From Solirubrobacter soli DSM 22325 (lineage in GTDB: Bacteria; Actinomycetota; Thermoleophilia; Solirubrobacterales; Solirubrobacteraceae): DNA of 64,000 bases. The translations under genes and the position numbers were made by a program. The stretch covers positions 62,001 to 126,000 of the forward strand of contig NZ_AUIK01000016.1 of the NCBI RefSeq assembly GCF_000423665.1. The letters are read 5' to 3'. Below are positions 8,810-16,182 of the stretch, piece by piece. Under the pieces are notes generated by a model. It was not told the origin of the DNA, did no database searches, and worked only from the letters and a program-made list of their open reading frames with translations. The number at the start of each line of letters is the position of its first letter. Within the stretch, counting starts at the first letter, position 1.

Positions 8810-10408
8810 ATGAGTTGGTTCAGGAGTGCGGTCGTCTACCAGATCTACCCGCGGTCGTTCGCGGACTCCGACGGTGACGGGATCGGTGATCTGGGCGGCA
8901 TAGCCGCGCACTTGGACCACTTGGCGGAGCTCGGGGTCGACGTCCTGTGGCTGTCGCCGGTGTATCCCTCGCCGCAGGACGACGCGGGCTACGACATCAG
9001 CGACTACCAGGACATCGAGCCGGTGTTCGGGACGCTCGCGCAGTTCGACGAGCTGCTGGCGGGCGTCCATGCGCGCGGGATGAAGCTGATCATGGACCTC
9101 GTCGTCAACCACACGTCCGACGAGCATCCGTGGTTCGTGGAGTCTCGCGCGTCGATCGACTCGCCGAAGCGCGACTGGTACTGGTGGCGCTCCTCGGTCC
9201 CGAACGACTGGCGCTCGTTCTTCTCCGGGCCGGCGTGGGAGCTCGACCCCGCCACGGGCGAGTACTACCTGCACCTCTTCTCGCGCAAGCAGCCGGATCT
9301 GAACTGGGAGAACCCGGAGGTCCGCGCGGCGATCTACGAGATGATGCGCTGGTGGCTGGACCGGGGCGTCGACGGCTTCCGGATGGACGTCATCAACCTG
9401 ATCTCCAAGCCGCCGGGGCTGCCGTCCGGGAACTCGTTCTCGCTCAACGCGCACGGGCCGCGGCTCCACGAGTTCCTGCAGGAGATGCACCGCGAGGTCT
9501 TCGCCGGGCGGGACGGGCTGCTGACGGTGGGCGAGATGCCCGGCGTGACCTTGGAGGAGGCACAGCTCTTCACCGATCCGGCACGGGAGGAGCTCGACAT
9601 GGTCTTCCAGTTCGAGCACGTCCAGCTCGACCAGGGGCCGACCTCGAAGTGGGATCTGCGGCCGTTCCGGTTGCGTGATCTCAAGCGCTCGTTCGGCCGC
9701 TGGCAGACCGGCCTGCTCGAGACCGGCTGGAACTCGCTCTACTGGAACAACCACGATCAGCCGCGGGTGGTGTCGCGGTTCGGCGACGACGGTGAACATC
9801 GCGTCGCCGCGGCGAAGATGCTCGGCACCGTCCTGCACCTGCATCGCGGAACGCCGTACGTCTACCAGGGCGAGGAGCTCGGGATGACGAACGCGCCGTG
9901 GGCGACGATCGACGACTTCCGTGACATCGAGTCCTTGAACCACTATCGCGAGGCGATCGCGGAGGGTGCTTCGGCGGAGGACGTGCTGTCGGCGCTGCGC
10001 ACGATGGGCCGCGACAACGCGCGCACGCCGGTGCAATGGACGGCGGGGCGGTTTGGGGGCTTCACGACCGGCGAGCCGTGGCTGCCGGTGAACCCGAACC
10101 ACACCACGATCAACGCCGAGGCGGAGCGGGCGAACCCCGACTCGGTCTTCCACCACTACCGGCGGCTGATCGCGCTGCGGCACGCGCTGCCGGTCATCGC
10201 CGACGGCGACTTCACGATGCTGCTCCCGGATGACGAGCGCGTCTACGCCTTCACGCGTTCGCTGAACGACGTGTCGCTGCTCGTGCTGGGGAACTTCAGC
10301 GGCGACCCGGTCCTGGTGGCGCTGCCCGGGTGGGACGACGCTCGCGCCGTCATCGGGTCTCCGGGTCTGTGGCTGGGGCCGTGGGAGGGGAAGGCTTTGT
10401 TGCGCTGA
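8810..10408 (+). CDS. GH13 alpha-glucosidase (oligo-1,6-glucosidase / trehalulose-type)
   Basis: 532 residues from ATG 8810, 11 bases after the permease stop. The opening VVYQIYPRSFADSDGDGIGDLGGI is the hallmark of GH13 alpha-glucosidases. The catalytic (beta/alpha)8 barrel has nucleophile Asp193 (GVDGFRMDVIN), acid/base Glu242 (LLTVGEMPG) and transition-state Asp316 (WNNHDQPR); region I is DLVVNHT. A C-terminal beta domain ends at GPWEGKALLR. The enzyme hydrolyses terminal alpha-1,4 or alpha-1,6 glucosides in the cytoplasm. The MDVINLI sequence after the nucleophile resembles oligo-1,6-glucosidase rather than trehalose synthase, but specificity is inferred. The last 59 bases overlap the convergent permease gene. 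Confidence 0.92.
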   Translation: MSWFRSAVVYQIYPRSFADSDGDGIGDLGGIAAHLDHLAELGVDVLWLSPVYPSPQDDAGYDISDYQDIEPVFGTLAQFDELLAGVHARGMKLIMDLVVNHTSDEHPWFVESRASIDSPKRDWYWWRSSVPNDWRSFFSGPAWELDPATGEYYLHLFSRKQPDLNWENPEVRAAIYEMMRWWLDRGVDGFRMDVINLISKPPGLPSGNSFSLNAHGPRLHEFLQEMHREVFAGRDGLLTVGEMPGVTLEEAQLFTDPAREELDMVFQFEHVQLDQGPTSKWDLRPFRLRDLKRSFGRWQTGLLETGWNSLYWNNHDQPRVVSRFGDDGEHRVAAAKMLGTVLHLHRGTPYVYQGEELGMTNAPWATIDDFRDIESLNHYREAIAEGASAEDVLSALRTMGRDNARTPVQWTAGRFGGFTTGEPWLPVNPNHTTINAEAERANPDSVFHHYRRLIALRHALPVIADGDFTMLLPDDERVYAFTRSLNDVSLLVLGNFSGDPVLVALPGWDDARAVIGSPGLWLGPWEGKALLR

Positions 10409-11621
10409 CGGCGCGCAGGACCTGGTAGACGACGATCGCGCCGAACGTGCCGAGCGCGATCCCACCGAAGGTGTAGTCGCCCCAGTTGAGCGTGTAGTCG
10501 CCGGCGCCGACCACGAGCGCGACGCCCGCGGTGGTGAGGTTGACCGGGTCCCGGAAGTCGACCCGGTTCTGGACCCAGATCCGCGCGCCGAGCACGGCGA
10601 TCAACCCGAACAGCACGGTCACGGCGCCGCCGAGGACGCCGACCGGGATCGCGGAGATGACCGCGCCGAACTTGGGGAACAGGGACAGGCCGATCGCGAT
10701 GGCGCCGGCGATGATGTAGGCGAGCGTCGAGTAGACGCGGGTGAGGCCCATCACGCCGATGTTCTCGGCGTAGGTCGTGGTACCCGAGCCGCCGAACGCG
10801 CCGGCGAGGGTCGTCGCCGCGCCGTCGGCCATGATCGAACGGCCGATCAGCGGGTCCAGGTCGTGGTCGGTCATCGCCGACACGGCTTTGACGTGGGCGG
10901 CGTTCTCGGCGATCAGCACGATCACCACCGCGGGGACGATCAGCAGGATCGCGTGGCCGTCGAACGTGGGCGTGGTCAGGTCCGGGAGCCCGAACCAGTC
11001 GGCCTTGTGGACGTTGGTCCAGTCGACCTTGCCGAGGATCGCGGCGAAGACGTAGCCCGCGGCGACGCCGAGGAAGACGGAGAGCTGCCCGGCCAGGCCG
11101 CGAAGACCCACGGTGGCGAGCAGGATCGCGGCCAGCGTGAAGAGTGCGATGCCCGCCTGTTGGCTGAACTCGGTCTTCGCGACCGGCGCGAGATTGAGCC
11201 CGATGACGGCGACGATCGCGCCGGTCACGACGGGTGGCAGCAGGAACTCGACGACGCGGTAGCCCGCGCGGTCGATCAACAGGCCGAGCAGCGCCAGCAC
11301 GACGCCGGAGACGAGGATGCCGCCGAGCGCGGCGGGGATCCCGCCATCGGCCTTGGCCGCGAGCACCGGCGCGATGAACGCGAAGCTCGACCCCGTGTAG
11401 GACGGGACCTTGTTGCCGGTGATGAGGACGAACAGCAGCGTGCCGATGCCGCTGAACAGCAGCGTCGTCGTGACCGGGAAGCCGGTGAGCACCGGCACCA
11501 GCGCGGTCGAGCCGAACATCGCCAGCACGTGCTGCGCACCGAGCCCGAGCATCGCCGGCGTCGCCAGGCGCTCGTCCGGCGCGATGACCTGCCCTTCGCC
11601 ACCCTCCCGCAGCGTCCACAT
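10350..11621 (-). CDS. NCS2 family uracil/xanthine permease
   Basis: 423 residues, about 12-14 membrane segments. The substrate-site signature of the nucleobase-ascorbate (NCS2) family is seen as ENIGVMGLTR, matching [QEP]-N-x-G-x(4)-T-[RKG]; the E/T-R form is the uracil-permease version. The N-terminus LGLQHVLAMFG-like stretch appears as LGLGAQHVLAMFGSTALVPVLTGFP, and the SGIGTLLF/ITGNKVPSYTGSSFAF region is also conserved. ATG 11621 is chosen because homologous sequence begins just after it; a longer open frame upstream runs into the vanH promoter and is not credible. Imports a pyrimidine or purine base with protons. It is divergent from the van operon, from which it is separated by about 100 bases, and has no obvious functional link to it. 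Confidence 0.92.
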   Translation of the reverse strand: MWTLREGGEGQVIAPDERLATPAMLGLGAQHVLAMFGSTALVPVLTGFPVTTTLLFSGIGTLLFVLITGNKVPSYTGSSFAFIAPVLAAKADGGIPAALGGILVSGVVLALLGLLIDRAGYRVVEFLLPPVVTGAIVAVIGLNLAPVAKTEFSQQAGIALFTLAAILLATVGLRGLAGQLSVFLGVAAGYVFAAILGKVDWTNVHKADWFGLPDLTTPTFDGHAILLIVPAVVIVLIAENAAHVKAVSAMTDHDLDPLIGRSIMADGAATTLAGAFGGSGTTTYAENIGVMGLTRVYSTLAYIIAGAIAIGLSLFPKFGAVISAIPVGVLGGAVTVLFGLIAVLGARIWVQNRVDFRDPVNLTTAGVALVVGAGDYTLNWGDYTFGGIALGTFGAIVVYQVLRAVSATKPSPPTAPATDPETR

Positions 11622-11658
11622 GCGGGTGAAGCTACTCCGGGGGGCAGACGGCGTGGCG

Positions 11659-11726
11659 GCATATCGCCGGTGTATCGAAAAGCGGATACGCGCCGACAAC
11701 ACCCCGCTGTCTTGGATGCAGCCATG
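11659..11726 (+). promoter_or_regulatory. vanH upstream control module (copy 1)
   Basis: This 68-base block ends at the vanH ATG. It contains GCATATC (11659-11665), a dyad GTAT-N10-ATAC (11672-11689) and an in-frame CTTG 12 bases before ATG. The block at 16115-16182, upstream of the dioxygenase gene, aligns with it without a gap; 49 of 68 bases agree by hand count, and all three elements have identical spacing to the start codon. ATATC and GTATC are 11 bases apart, which could also be read as a direct repeat for an OmpR-type regulator such as VanR. No Shine-Dalgarno sequence is visible, so translation may be leaderless or weakly initiated. Confidence 0.6.
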
Positions 11727-12668
11727 ATGGGGATCACGGTCTATGGATGCGGACAGGACGAGGCCGCCTTGTTCCGCGAGCTGGCGCCGCGCCTCGGCGT
11801 CGTCCCGACGATCACCGCGGCTGCGGTTTCTGAAGGCAACATCGGGCTTGCGGCAGGAAACCGCTGCATCAGCATCGGTCATAAGACGCAGGTCACGAAC
11901 CCGACCCTGCGTGCGCTCGGCGAAGCCGGTGTGACGTACATCTCCACGCGAAGCGTCGGCGACGACCACATCGACGCCGGGTACGCGGAGAGCCTGGGCA
12001 TCTCCGTCGAGACGGTCGCCTACTCACCGGACAGCGTGGCCGACTACACGCTGATGCTGATGTTGATGATGGTGCGCCATGCCCGATCGGTCATCAGGCG
12101 TGCCGACGTTCATGACTACAGGCTCAACGAGGTGCGCGGGAAAGAGCTTCGCGACCTGACGATCGGCGTGATCGGGACAGGACGCATCGGCGGCGCGGTC
12201 GTCGAGCGGCTGCGGGGATTCGGCTGCCGGACACTCGCCCATGACACCCGGCCCAACACCGCTGCCGACTACGTCACGCTCGGCGCGCTGCTCGAGCACA
12301 GTGACATCGTCACGCTCCATACGCCACTGACGTCCGAGACCCACCATCTCCTCGATCGCCGCCGTATCGAGCAGATGAAGCACGGGGCGGTGATCGTCAA
12401 TACCGGGCGCGGCGCGCTCGTCGACACGGAGTCGCTCGTCCGCGCCTTGGAGAGCGGCACGCTGGGCGGCGCGGCACTGGACGTCCTCGAAGGCGAGGAA
12501 GGGATCTTCTACGCCGACCGCAGCGGCGCGCCGATCGAGAGCGAGCTGTTGCTGCGGCTGCACCAGCTGCCGAACGTGCTGATCAGTCCGCACACCGCCT
12601 ACTACACGGACCACGCCTTGAGCGACACCGTCGAGCGTTCCCTGACCAACTGCCTGAACCATGGATAG
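11724..12668 (+). CDS. vanH: VanH-type D-lactate dehydrogenase
   Basis: 314 residues. Reduces pyruvate to D-lactate, the first step in making D-Ala-D-Lac peptidoglycan precursors. The opening GITVYGCGQDEA, the blocks CISIGHK, YISTRS, VAYSPDSVADYT and LDVLEGEEG, and the C-terminal PHTAYYTDHAL are strongly VanH-like. NAD binding: VIGTGRIGGAVVERLRGFG. Catalytic residues: Arg in NTGRGALVD, Glu in VLEGEE, His in SPHTAYY. Start ATG 11724 fits VanH proteins; the long open frame upstream is antisense to the permease. It overlaps the ligase gene by 8 bases. Codon third positions look less GC-saturated here and in vanA/vanX than in neighbouring genes, which hints at transfer. Confidence 0.95.
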   Translation: MMGITVYGCGQDEAALFRELAPRLGVVPTITAAAVSEGNIGLAAGNRCISIGHKTQVTNPTLRALGEAGVTYISTRSVGDDHIDAGYAESLGISVETVAYSPDSVADYTLMLMLMMVRHARSVIRRADVHDYRLNEVRGKELRDLTIGVIGTGRIGGAVVERLRGFGCRTLAHDTRPNTAADYVTLGALLEHSDIVTLHTPLTSETHHLLDRRRIEQMKHGAVIVNTGRGALVDTESLVRALESGTLGGAALDVLEGEEGIFYADRSGAPIESELLLRLHQLPNVLISPHTAYYTDHALSDTVERSLTNCLNHG

Positions 12669-13647
12669 GTTGAAGGTCGGGATCATCTTCGGCGGCTGTT
12701 CGGAAGAGCATCCGATCTCCGTCAAGTCGGCGCAAGAGGTCGCACGACACCTCGACACCGCCAAGTACGAGCCGTTCTACGTCCGGATCACGACGAGCGG
12801 CGCCTGGATGCTCAGTGACGGCCGCCCGGCGGTCCTCTCGCCGGATCGGAGCGACCCCGGACTGCTGGTGCTGGAGCAGGGGCGCTACGAGACGATCAGG
12901 TTGGACGTGGTGCTGCCGATCCTGCACGGCAAGCTCGGCGAGGACGGAGGCATCCAAGGGTTGCTCGAGCTCTCCGGCATCCCGTATGCGGGCTGTGACA
13001 TCCAGAGCTCTGCCCTGTGCATGGACAAGTCCCTGACGTACACGGTCGCCCGAGCCGCGGGCATCGCGACGCCGAGGTTCTGGAGCGACGACGTTGCTCT
13101 GAGCGAGCTCACCTATCCCGTCTTCGTGAAGCCCGCCCGCTCGGGATCCTCATTCGGCGTCAGCAAGGTCTCCCGCGCGGAAGATCTTCAGAGCGCCGTC
13201 CGAACCGCACGAGCGTACGACTCGAAGGTGCTGATCGAGGAGGCGGTCATCGGCAGCGAAGTCGGCTGTGCCGTCTTGGGGAACGGGCCGGAGCTGCTCG
13301 TCGGTGAGGTCGACCAGATCGCGCTGTCGCACGGCTTCTTCAGGATCCATCTCGAGGACGAGCCCGAACGCGGTTCCGAGAACGCGACGGTGCTCGTTCC
13401 CGCCGACATCTCCCAAGCGGCGCGTTCGCTCGTCCAGGAGACCGCAAAGGCCATCTATCGCGCGCTGGGATGCCGCGGGCTCGCGCGGGTGGACATGTTC
13501 TTCACCGAGGACGGGACGGTCGTGCTCAACGAGGTCAACACGTTGCCCGGCCTGACGTCCTATAGCCGGTACCCGCGGATGATGGCCGCCGCCGGAGTGC
13601 CTCTGGGCGAGGTGATCGACCGCATGGTCTCGCTGGCACTGACATGA
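12661..13647 (+). CDS. vanA: VanA/VanB-type D-alanine--D-lactate ligase
   Basis: 328 residues. An ATP-grasp ligase joining D-Ala to D-lactate. The N-terminal FGGCSEEHPISVKSA, CDIQSSALCMDKSLTY, the glycine-rich PARSGSSFGVSKV loop and NEVNTLPGLTSYSRYPRMM are nearly identical to VanA. The omega-loop region FRIHLEDEPERGSENA carries the His of the VanA 'FRIH' motif, where ordinary D-Ala--D-Ala ligases have a Tyr-Lys ('YxxKY') arrangement; this is the main reason for calling depsipeptide rather than dipeptide specificity. It overlaps vanH upstream and vanX downstream (ATGA). Expected result: cell-wall precursors ending in D-Lac, with low affinity for vancomycin-type antibiotics. The clinical subtype label is by family, not by identity. 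Confidence 0.95.
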   Translation: MDRLKVGIIFGGCSEEHPISVKSAQEVARHLDTAKYEPFYVRITTSGAWMLSDGRPAVLSPDRSDPGLLVLEQGRYETIRLDVVLPILHGKLGEDGGIQGLLELSGIPYAGCDIQSSALCMDKSLTYTVARAAGIATPRFWSDDVALSELTYPVFVKPARSGSSFGVSKVSRAEDLQSAVRTARAYDSKVLIEEAVIGSEVGCAVLGNGPELLVGEVDQIALSHGFFRIHLEDEPERGSENATVLVPADISQAARSLVQETAKAIYRALGCRGLARVDMFFTEDGTVVLNEVNTLPGLTSYSRYPRMMAAAGVPLGEVIDRMVSLALT

Positions 13648-14252
13648 ACAGCGACTTCGTCTTCGTCGATGAGCTCGTGTCCGGAGTGCGCTGGGACGCG
13701 AAGTACGCGACATGGGACAACTTCACCGGCAAGCCGGTGGACGGGTACGGGGCGAACCGCATCGTCGGCGCACGGTCGTTGTGCGCGGCGTTGGAGGACG
13801 CGCGAGAAGCGGCCGCATCGCTCGGCTTCGGCCTGCTGCTGTGGGATGGGTATCGCCCGCAGCGCGCGGTGGACTGCTTCCTCCGCTGGTCCAAGCAGCC
13901 GGAGAACGGTCGCACGAAGCTGCGGCACTACCCGCGCATCGACCGGACCGAGATGGTCGAGAAGGGCTACGTCGCCGCGAGGTCCGGCCACAGCCGGGGC
14001 AGCAGCGTGGACCTGACGCTCTTTCACCTCGCCACAGGCGAGCTCGCCTCGATGGGCGGCGACCACGACCTGATGGACCCGATCTCCCACCACGAGGCAG
14101 CCGGCATCACGCGGATCCAGGCGAGAAACCGCCGGCACCTCCGTTCTGTCATGGACGCGTGTGGCTTCAACTCCTACGAGTGCGAGTGGTGGCACTACAC
14201 GCTCAAAGACGAGCCCTATCCGGACACCTACTTTGATTTTCCCATCGTCTGA
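13644..14252 (+). CDS. vanX: VanX D-Ala-D-Ala dipeptidase
   Basis: 202 residues, the usual VanX length. Removes D-Ala-D-Ala made by the housekeeping ligase, so that only the depsipeptide enters precursors. All known active-site residues fall at the canonical numbers: Arg71 (WDGYRP), zinc ligands His116 and Asp123 (SGHSRGSSVDLTL), catalytic Glu181 and third zinc ligand His184 (CEWWHY). No signal peptide, so cytoplasmic as expected. The ATG overlaps the ligase stop. With vanH and vanA this is the complete minimal glycopeptide-resistance set in canonical order. Confidence 0.96.
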   Translation: MNSDFVFVDELVSGVRWDAKYATWDNFTGKPVDGYGANRIVGARSLCAALEDAREAAASLGFGLLLWDGYRPQRAVDCFLRWSKQPENGRTKLRHYPRIDRTEMVEKGYVAARSGHSRGSSVDLTLFHLATGELASMGGDHDLMDPISHHEAAGITRIQARNRRHLRSVMDACGFNSYECEWWHYTLKDEPYPDTYFDFPIV

Positions 14253-15534
14253 GCTGGCGGCCCATCTGGACGGTGAGCTGGTCGGGCCCGACGTCGGCAT
14301 CGAAGGGGCGAGCATCGACTCGAGGACGATCCGGCCCGGGCAGCTCTACGTTCCCATCGTCGCCGAGCGCGACGGCCACGCCTTCATCGGAGCAGCGCTC
14401 GAGGCCGGCGCGCCGGCCTACCTCACCGCGCGGGAGCCGGTCGGCGGGACGGCCATCCGTGTCCGTGACACCGCCGCCGCGCTGCTGCGCCTCGGACGGT
14501 TGGCCCGCGGTCGCGTCGGCGGCGCGATCGGCATCACCGGGTCGGTGGGCAAGACCACCACCAAGGACCTCCTGGCCGGCTGTCTGGCGTCGACGTTCCC
14601 CACCGCCGCGAGCGAGCGTTCCTTCAATAACGAGCTGGGCCTCCCGCTGACGCTGCTCAACGCGCCGGAGGCCGCGCGCTGGGTGGTCCTCGAGATGGGG
14701 TTCCGACGCGTGGGTGACATCGAGCGGCTGGCCGCCGTCGCACGTCCTGAGGTCGGCATCGTCACCAGTGTCCACAAGGCGCACGTGGCGTCGTTGGGCG
14801 ACCTCGACGGCGTCGCCCGCGCCAAGGGCGAGCTCGTGGCCGCGTTGCCGGCATCCGGTCTCGCGGTCTTGAACCTCGATGACCCCCGGGTCCGGGACAT
14901 GGCGCCGCTGAGCGCCTGCGACGTGCTCGGGTACTCGATCGGTGGCGCCGCCGACGTGCGGGCCTGCGACATCACCCTCGACCGTGACCTGCGCGCGCGG
15001 TTCCGTCTGTCGTCGCCATGGGGTGGGACCGATGTCCGGCTCGCGTTGCACGGCGTGCAGCAGATCCCGAACGCGCTGGCGGCGGCGACGGCCGCGCTGT
15101 GGTGTGGGGTCTCGCTCGACGCCGTCGCCGCGGCATTGGCGACAAGCCAGGGCTCGCCCTGGCGGATGGACGTCCAACGCGTGCCCGGCGGCCCTGTCCT
15201 GGTCGTCGATTGCTACAACGCGGTCCCCGCGTCGGCCGAGGCGGCCGTCCGTTCACTGGCGGCGTTGCCGGGCGACCGCAAGCTGGCACTGCTCGGGGTG
15301 ATGGCCGAGCTCGGAGACGAGAGCGAGGGCGAGCATCGCCGGATCGCCCGCGTGGCGGAGGAGCTCGGGATCGATGTGGTGGGCTATGGGACCGGCCTCT
15401 ATGGCGAGGCGCATGTGACGGGCCTCGACGAGGCGGTCGCTCTGTTGCGCACGATGGGCCCGGGCGACGCGGCGCTGGTCAAGGGCAGCCGCGTGGCTCG
15501 GCTCGAAGAGGTGGTGGACGCATACCGGCGGTAG
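14233..15534 (+). CDS. murF: MurF-like UDP-MurNAc-tripeptide ligase in the van operon
   Basis: 433 residues from TTG 14233, which gives the N-terminus MIFPSSELAAHLDGELVG and overlaps the vanX end by 20 bases; no better start is in frame. The Mur ligase order is complete: N-terminal UDP-binding domain (IDSRTIRPGQLYVPI ... DGHAFI), P-loop GITGSVGKTTTKDLL, FNNELGLPLTLLN, and C-terminal domain with VVDCYNAVPASAEAAVRSL. MurF adds D-Ala-D-Ala to UDP-MurNAc-tripeptide. A second copy embedded in a van operon most likely accepts D-Ala-D-Lac. The usual 'DxYNANPxSm' is changed to 'DCYNAVPAS', a small deviation worth checking. It could also be the chromosome's only murF, but no other dcw genes are nearby. 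Confidence 0.88.
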   Translation: MIFPSSELAAHLDGELVGPDVGIEGASIDSRTIRPGQLYVPIVAERDGHAFIGAALEAGAPAYLTAREPVGGTAIRVRDTAAALLRLGRLARGRVGGAIGITGSVGKTTTKDLLAGCLASTFPTAASERSFNNELGLPLTLLNAPEAARWVVLEMGFRRVGDIERLAAVARPEVGIVTSVHKAHVASLGDLDGVARAKGELVAALPASGLAVLNLDDPRVRDMAPLSACDVLGYSIGGAADVRACDITLDRDLRARFRLSSPWGGTDVRLALHGVQQIPNALAAATAALWCGVSLDAVAAALATSQGSPWRMDVQRVPGGPVLVVDCYNAVPASAEAAVRSLAALPGDRKLALLGVMAELGDESEGEHRRIARVAEELGIDVVGYGTGLYGEAHVTGLDEAVALLRTMGPGDAALVKGSRVARLEEVVDAYRR

Positions 15535-15572
15535 TCCAGGCGATCGGCGCCGTCGCAGGCGCGGCCACGCTC

Positions 15573-16112
15573 GTGGGCCTGGTCGCGCTCTCGACCCTCC
15601 ATGTCTCGCACGCGCGTGACGTGCAGCGGCTGCGTGAGTGGGCTGGTCGGGCGGATCGCACCCGCCCGTGGCACCGCCGGATCGGCGCACGTCATGTCGC
15701 GGTCGTTGTCGTCGCTCTGCTCGTCCTCGGCGGGCTCCGGGCGACCGGCGGCGGGGACACGTCCGGCAACCCGCACCCGCGCAAGCCCGACACGCCGAAA
15801 CCCAAGCACGCCCCCGTCAAGCCCGGCAAGGTCACCGTCGCCGTCCTCAACGGCACGACGGTGCCCGGTCTGGCGGCGTCGCTGCGCGACCGGCTCGTCG
15901 CCGCCGGGTTCAGGCGGGGCGCGATCGACGTCTACTCGGACCAGCAGCTGTCCGAGTCGGTCGTCCAGTACGCGCCCGGGCGCCAGGCCGAGGCGAAGGC
16001 CGTCGGCCGCAAGCTCTCGATCAGCCGGCGTGAGCCCATCACCGCCGACAGTCGCGCGATCGCCGGGGCCGCGACCGTGATCGTGATCGCCGGCGCCGAC
16101 AAGGCGCCGTAG
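15573..16112 (+). CDS. Membrane-anchored LytR C-terminal domain protein
   Basis: At least 179 residues. A membrane segment (HVAVVVVALLVLGGL) leads to a Pro/Lys linker (RKPDTPKPKHAPVKPGK) and a LytR_C domain (VTVAVLNGTTVPGLAASLRDRLVAAGFRRGAIDVYS). Such domains sit outside the membrane in cell-wall-associated proteins, often beside LytR-CpsA-Psr enzymes; no catalytic LCP domain is present. The start is doubtful: the hydrophobic stretch AVVQAIGAVAGAATLVGLVAL, in frame and starting right at the murF stop, looks like a first transmembrane helix, but it contains no ATG, GTG or TTG before GTG 15573. Either translation starts at a rare codon coupled to murF, or the helix is only partly used. It probably belongs to the van operon. 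Confidence 0.7.
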   Translation: MGLVALSTLHVSHARDVQRLREWAGRADRTRPWHRRIGARHVAVVVVALLVLGGLRATGGGDTSGNPHPRKPDTPKPKHAPVKPGKVTVAVLNGTTVPGLAASLRDRLVAAGFRRGAIDVYSDQQLSESVVQYAPGRQAEAKAVGRKLSISRREPITADSRAIAGAATVIVIAGADKAP

Positions 16113-16114
16113 GC

Positions 16115-16182
16115 GCATATCCCCGACGTATCGGAAACCACATACGTGCCGGCAACGCCGCATCGCCTTGACTGCGGGCATG
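16115..16182 (+). promoter_or_regulatory. Dioxygenase upstream control module (copy 2)
   Basis: A gap-free near copy of the vanH upstream block, with GCATATC (16115-16121), GTAT-N10-ATAC (16128-16145), the CGnCAAC stretch and CTTG-N2-TGC just before the ATG (16180). The distance from GCATATC to ATG is 65 bases in both copies. Because the segment starts 3 bases after the LytR-C stop codon, it provides the dioxygenase gene with its own regulated promoter inside the cluster. The regulator is not encoded in the window. Confidence 0.6.

Noticed and set aside
10863-11723. In-frame N-terminal extension of VanH
   Set aside because: It is Arg/Asp-rich, antisense to the permease, and VanH homology starts just at ATG 11724.
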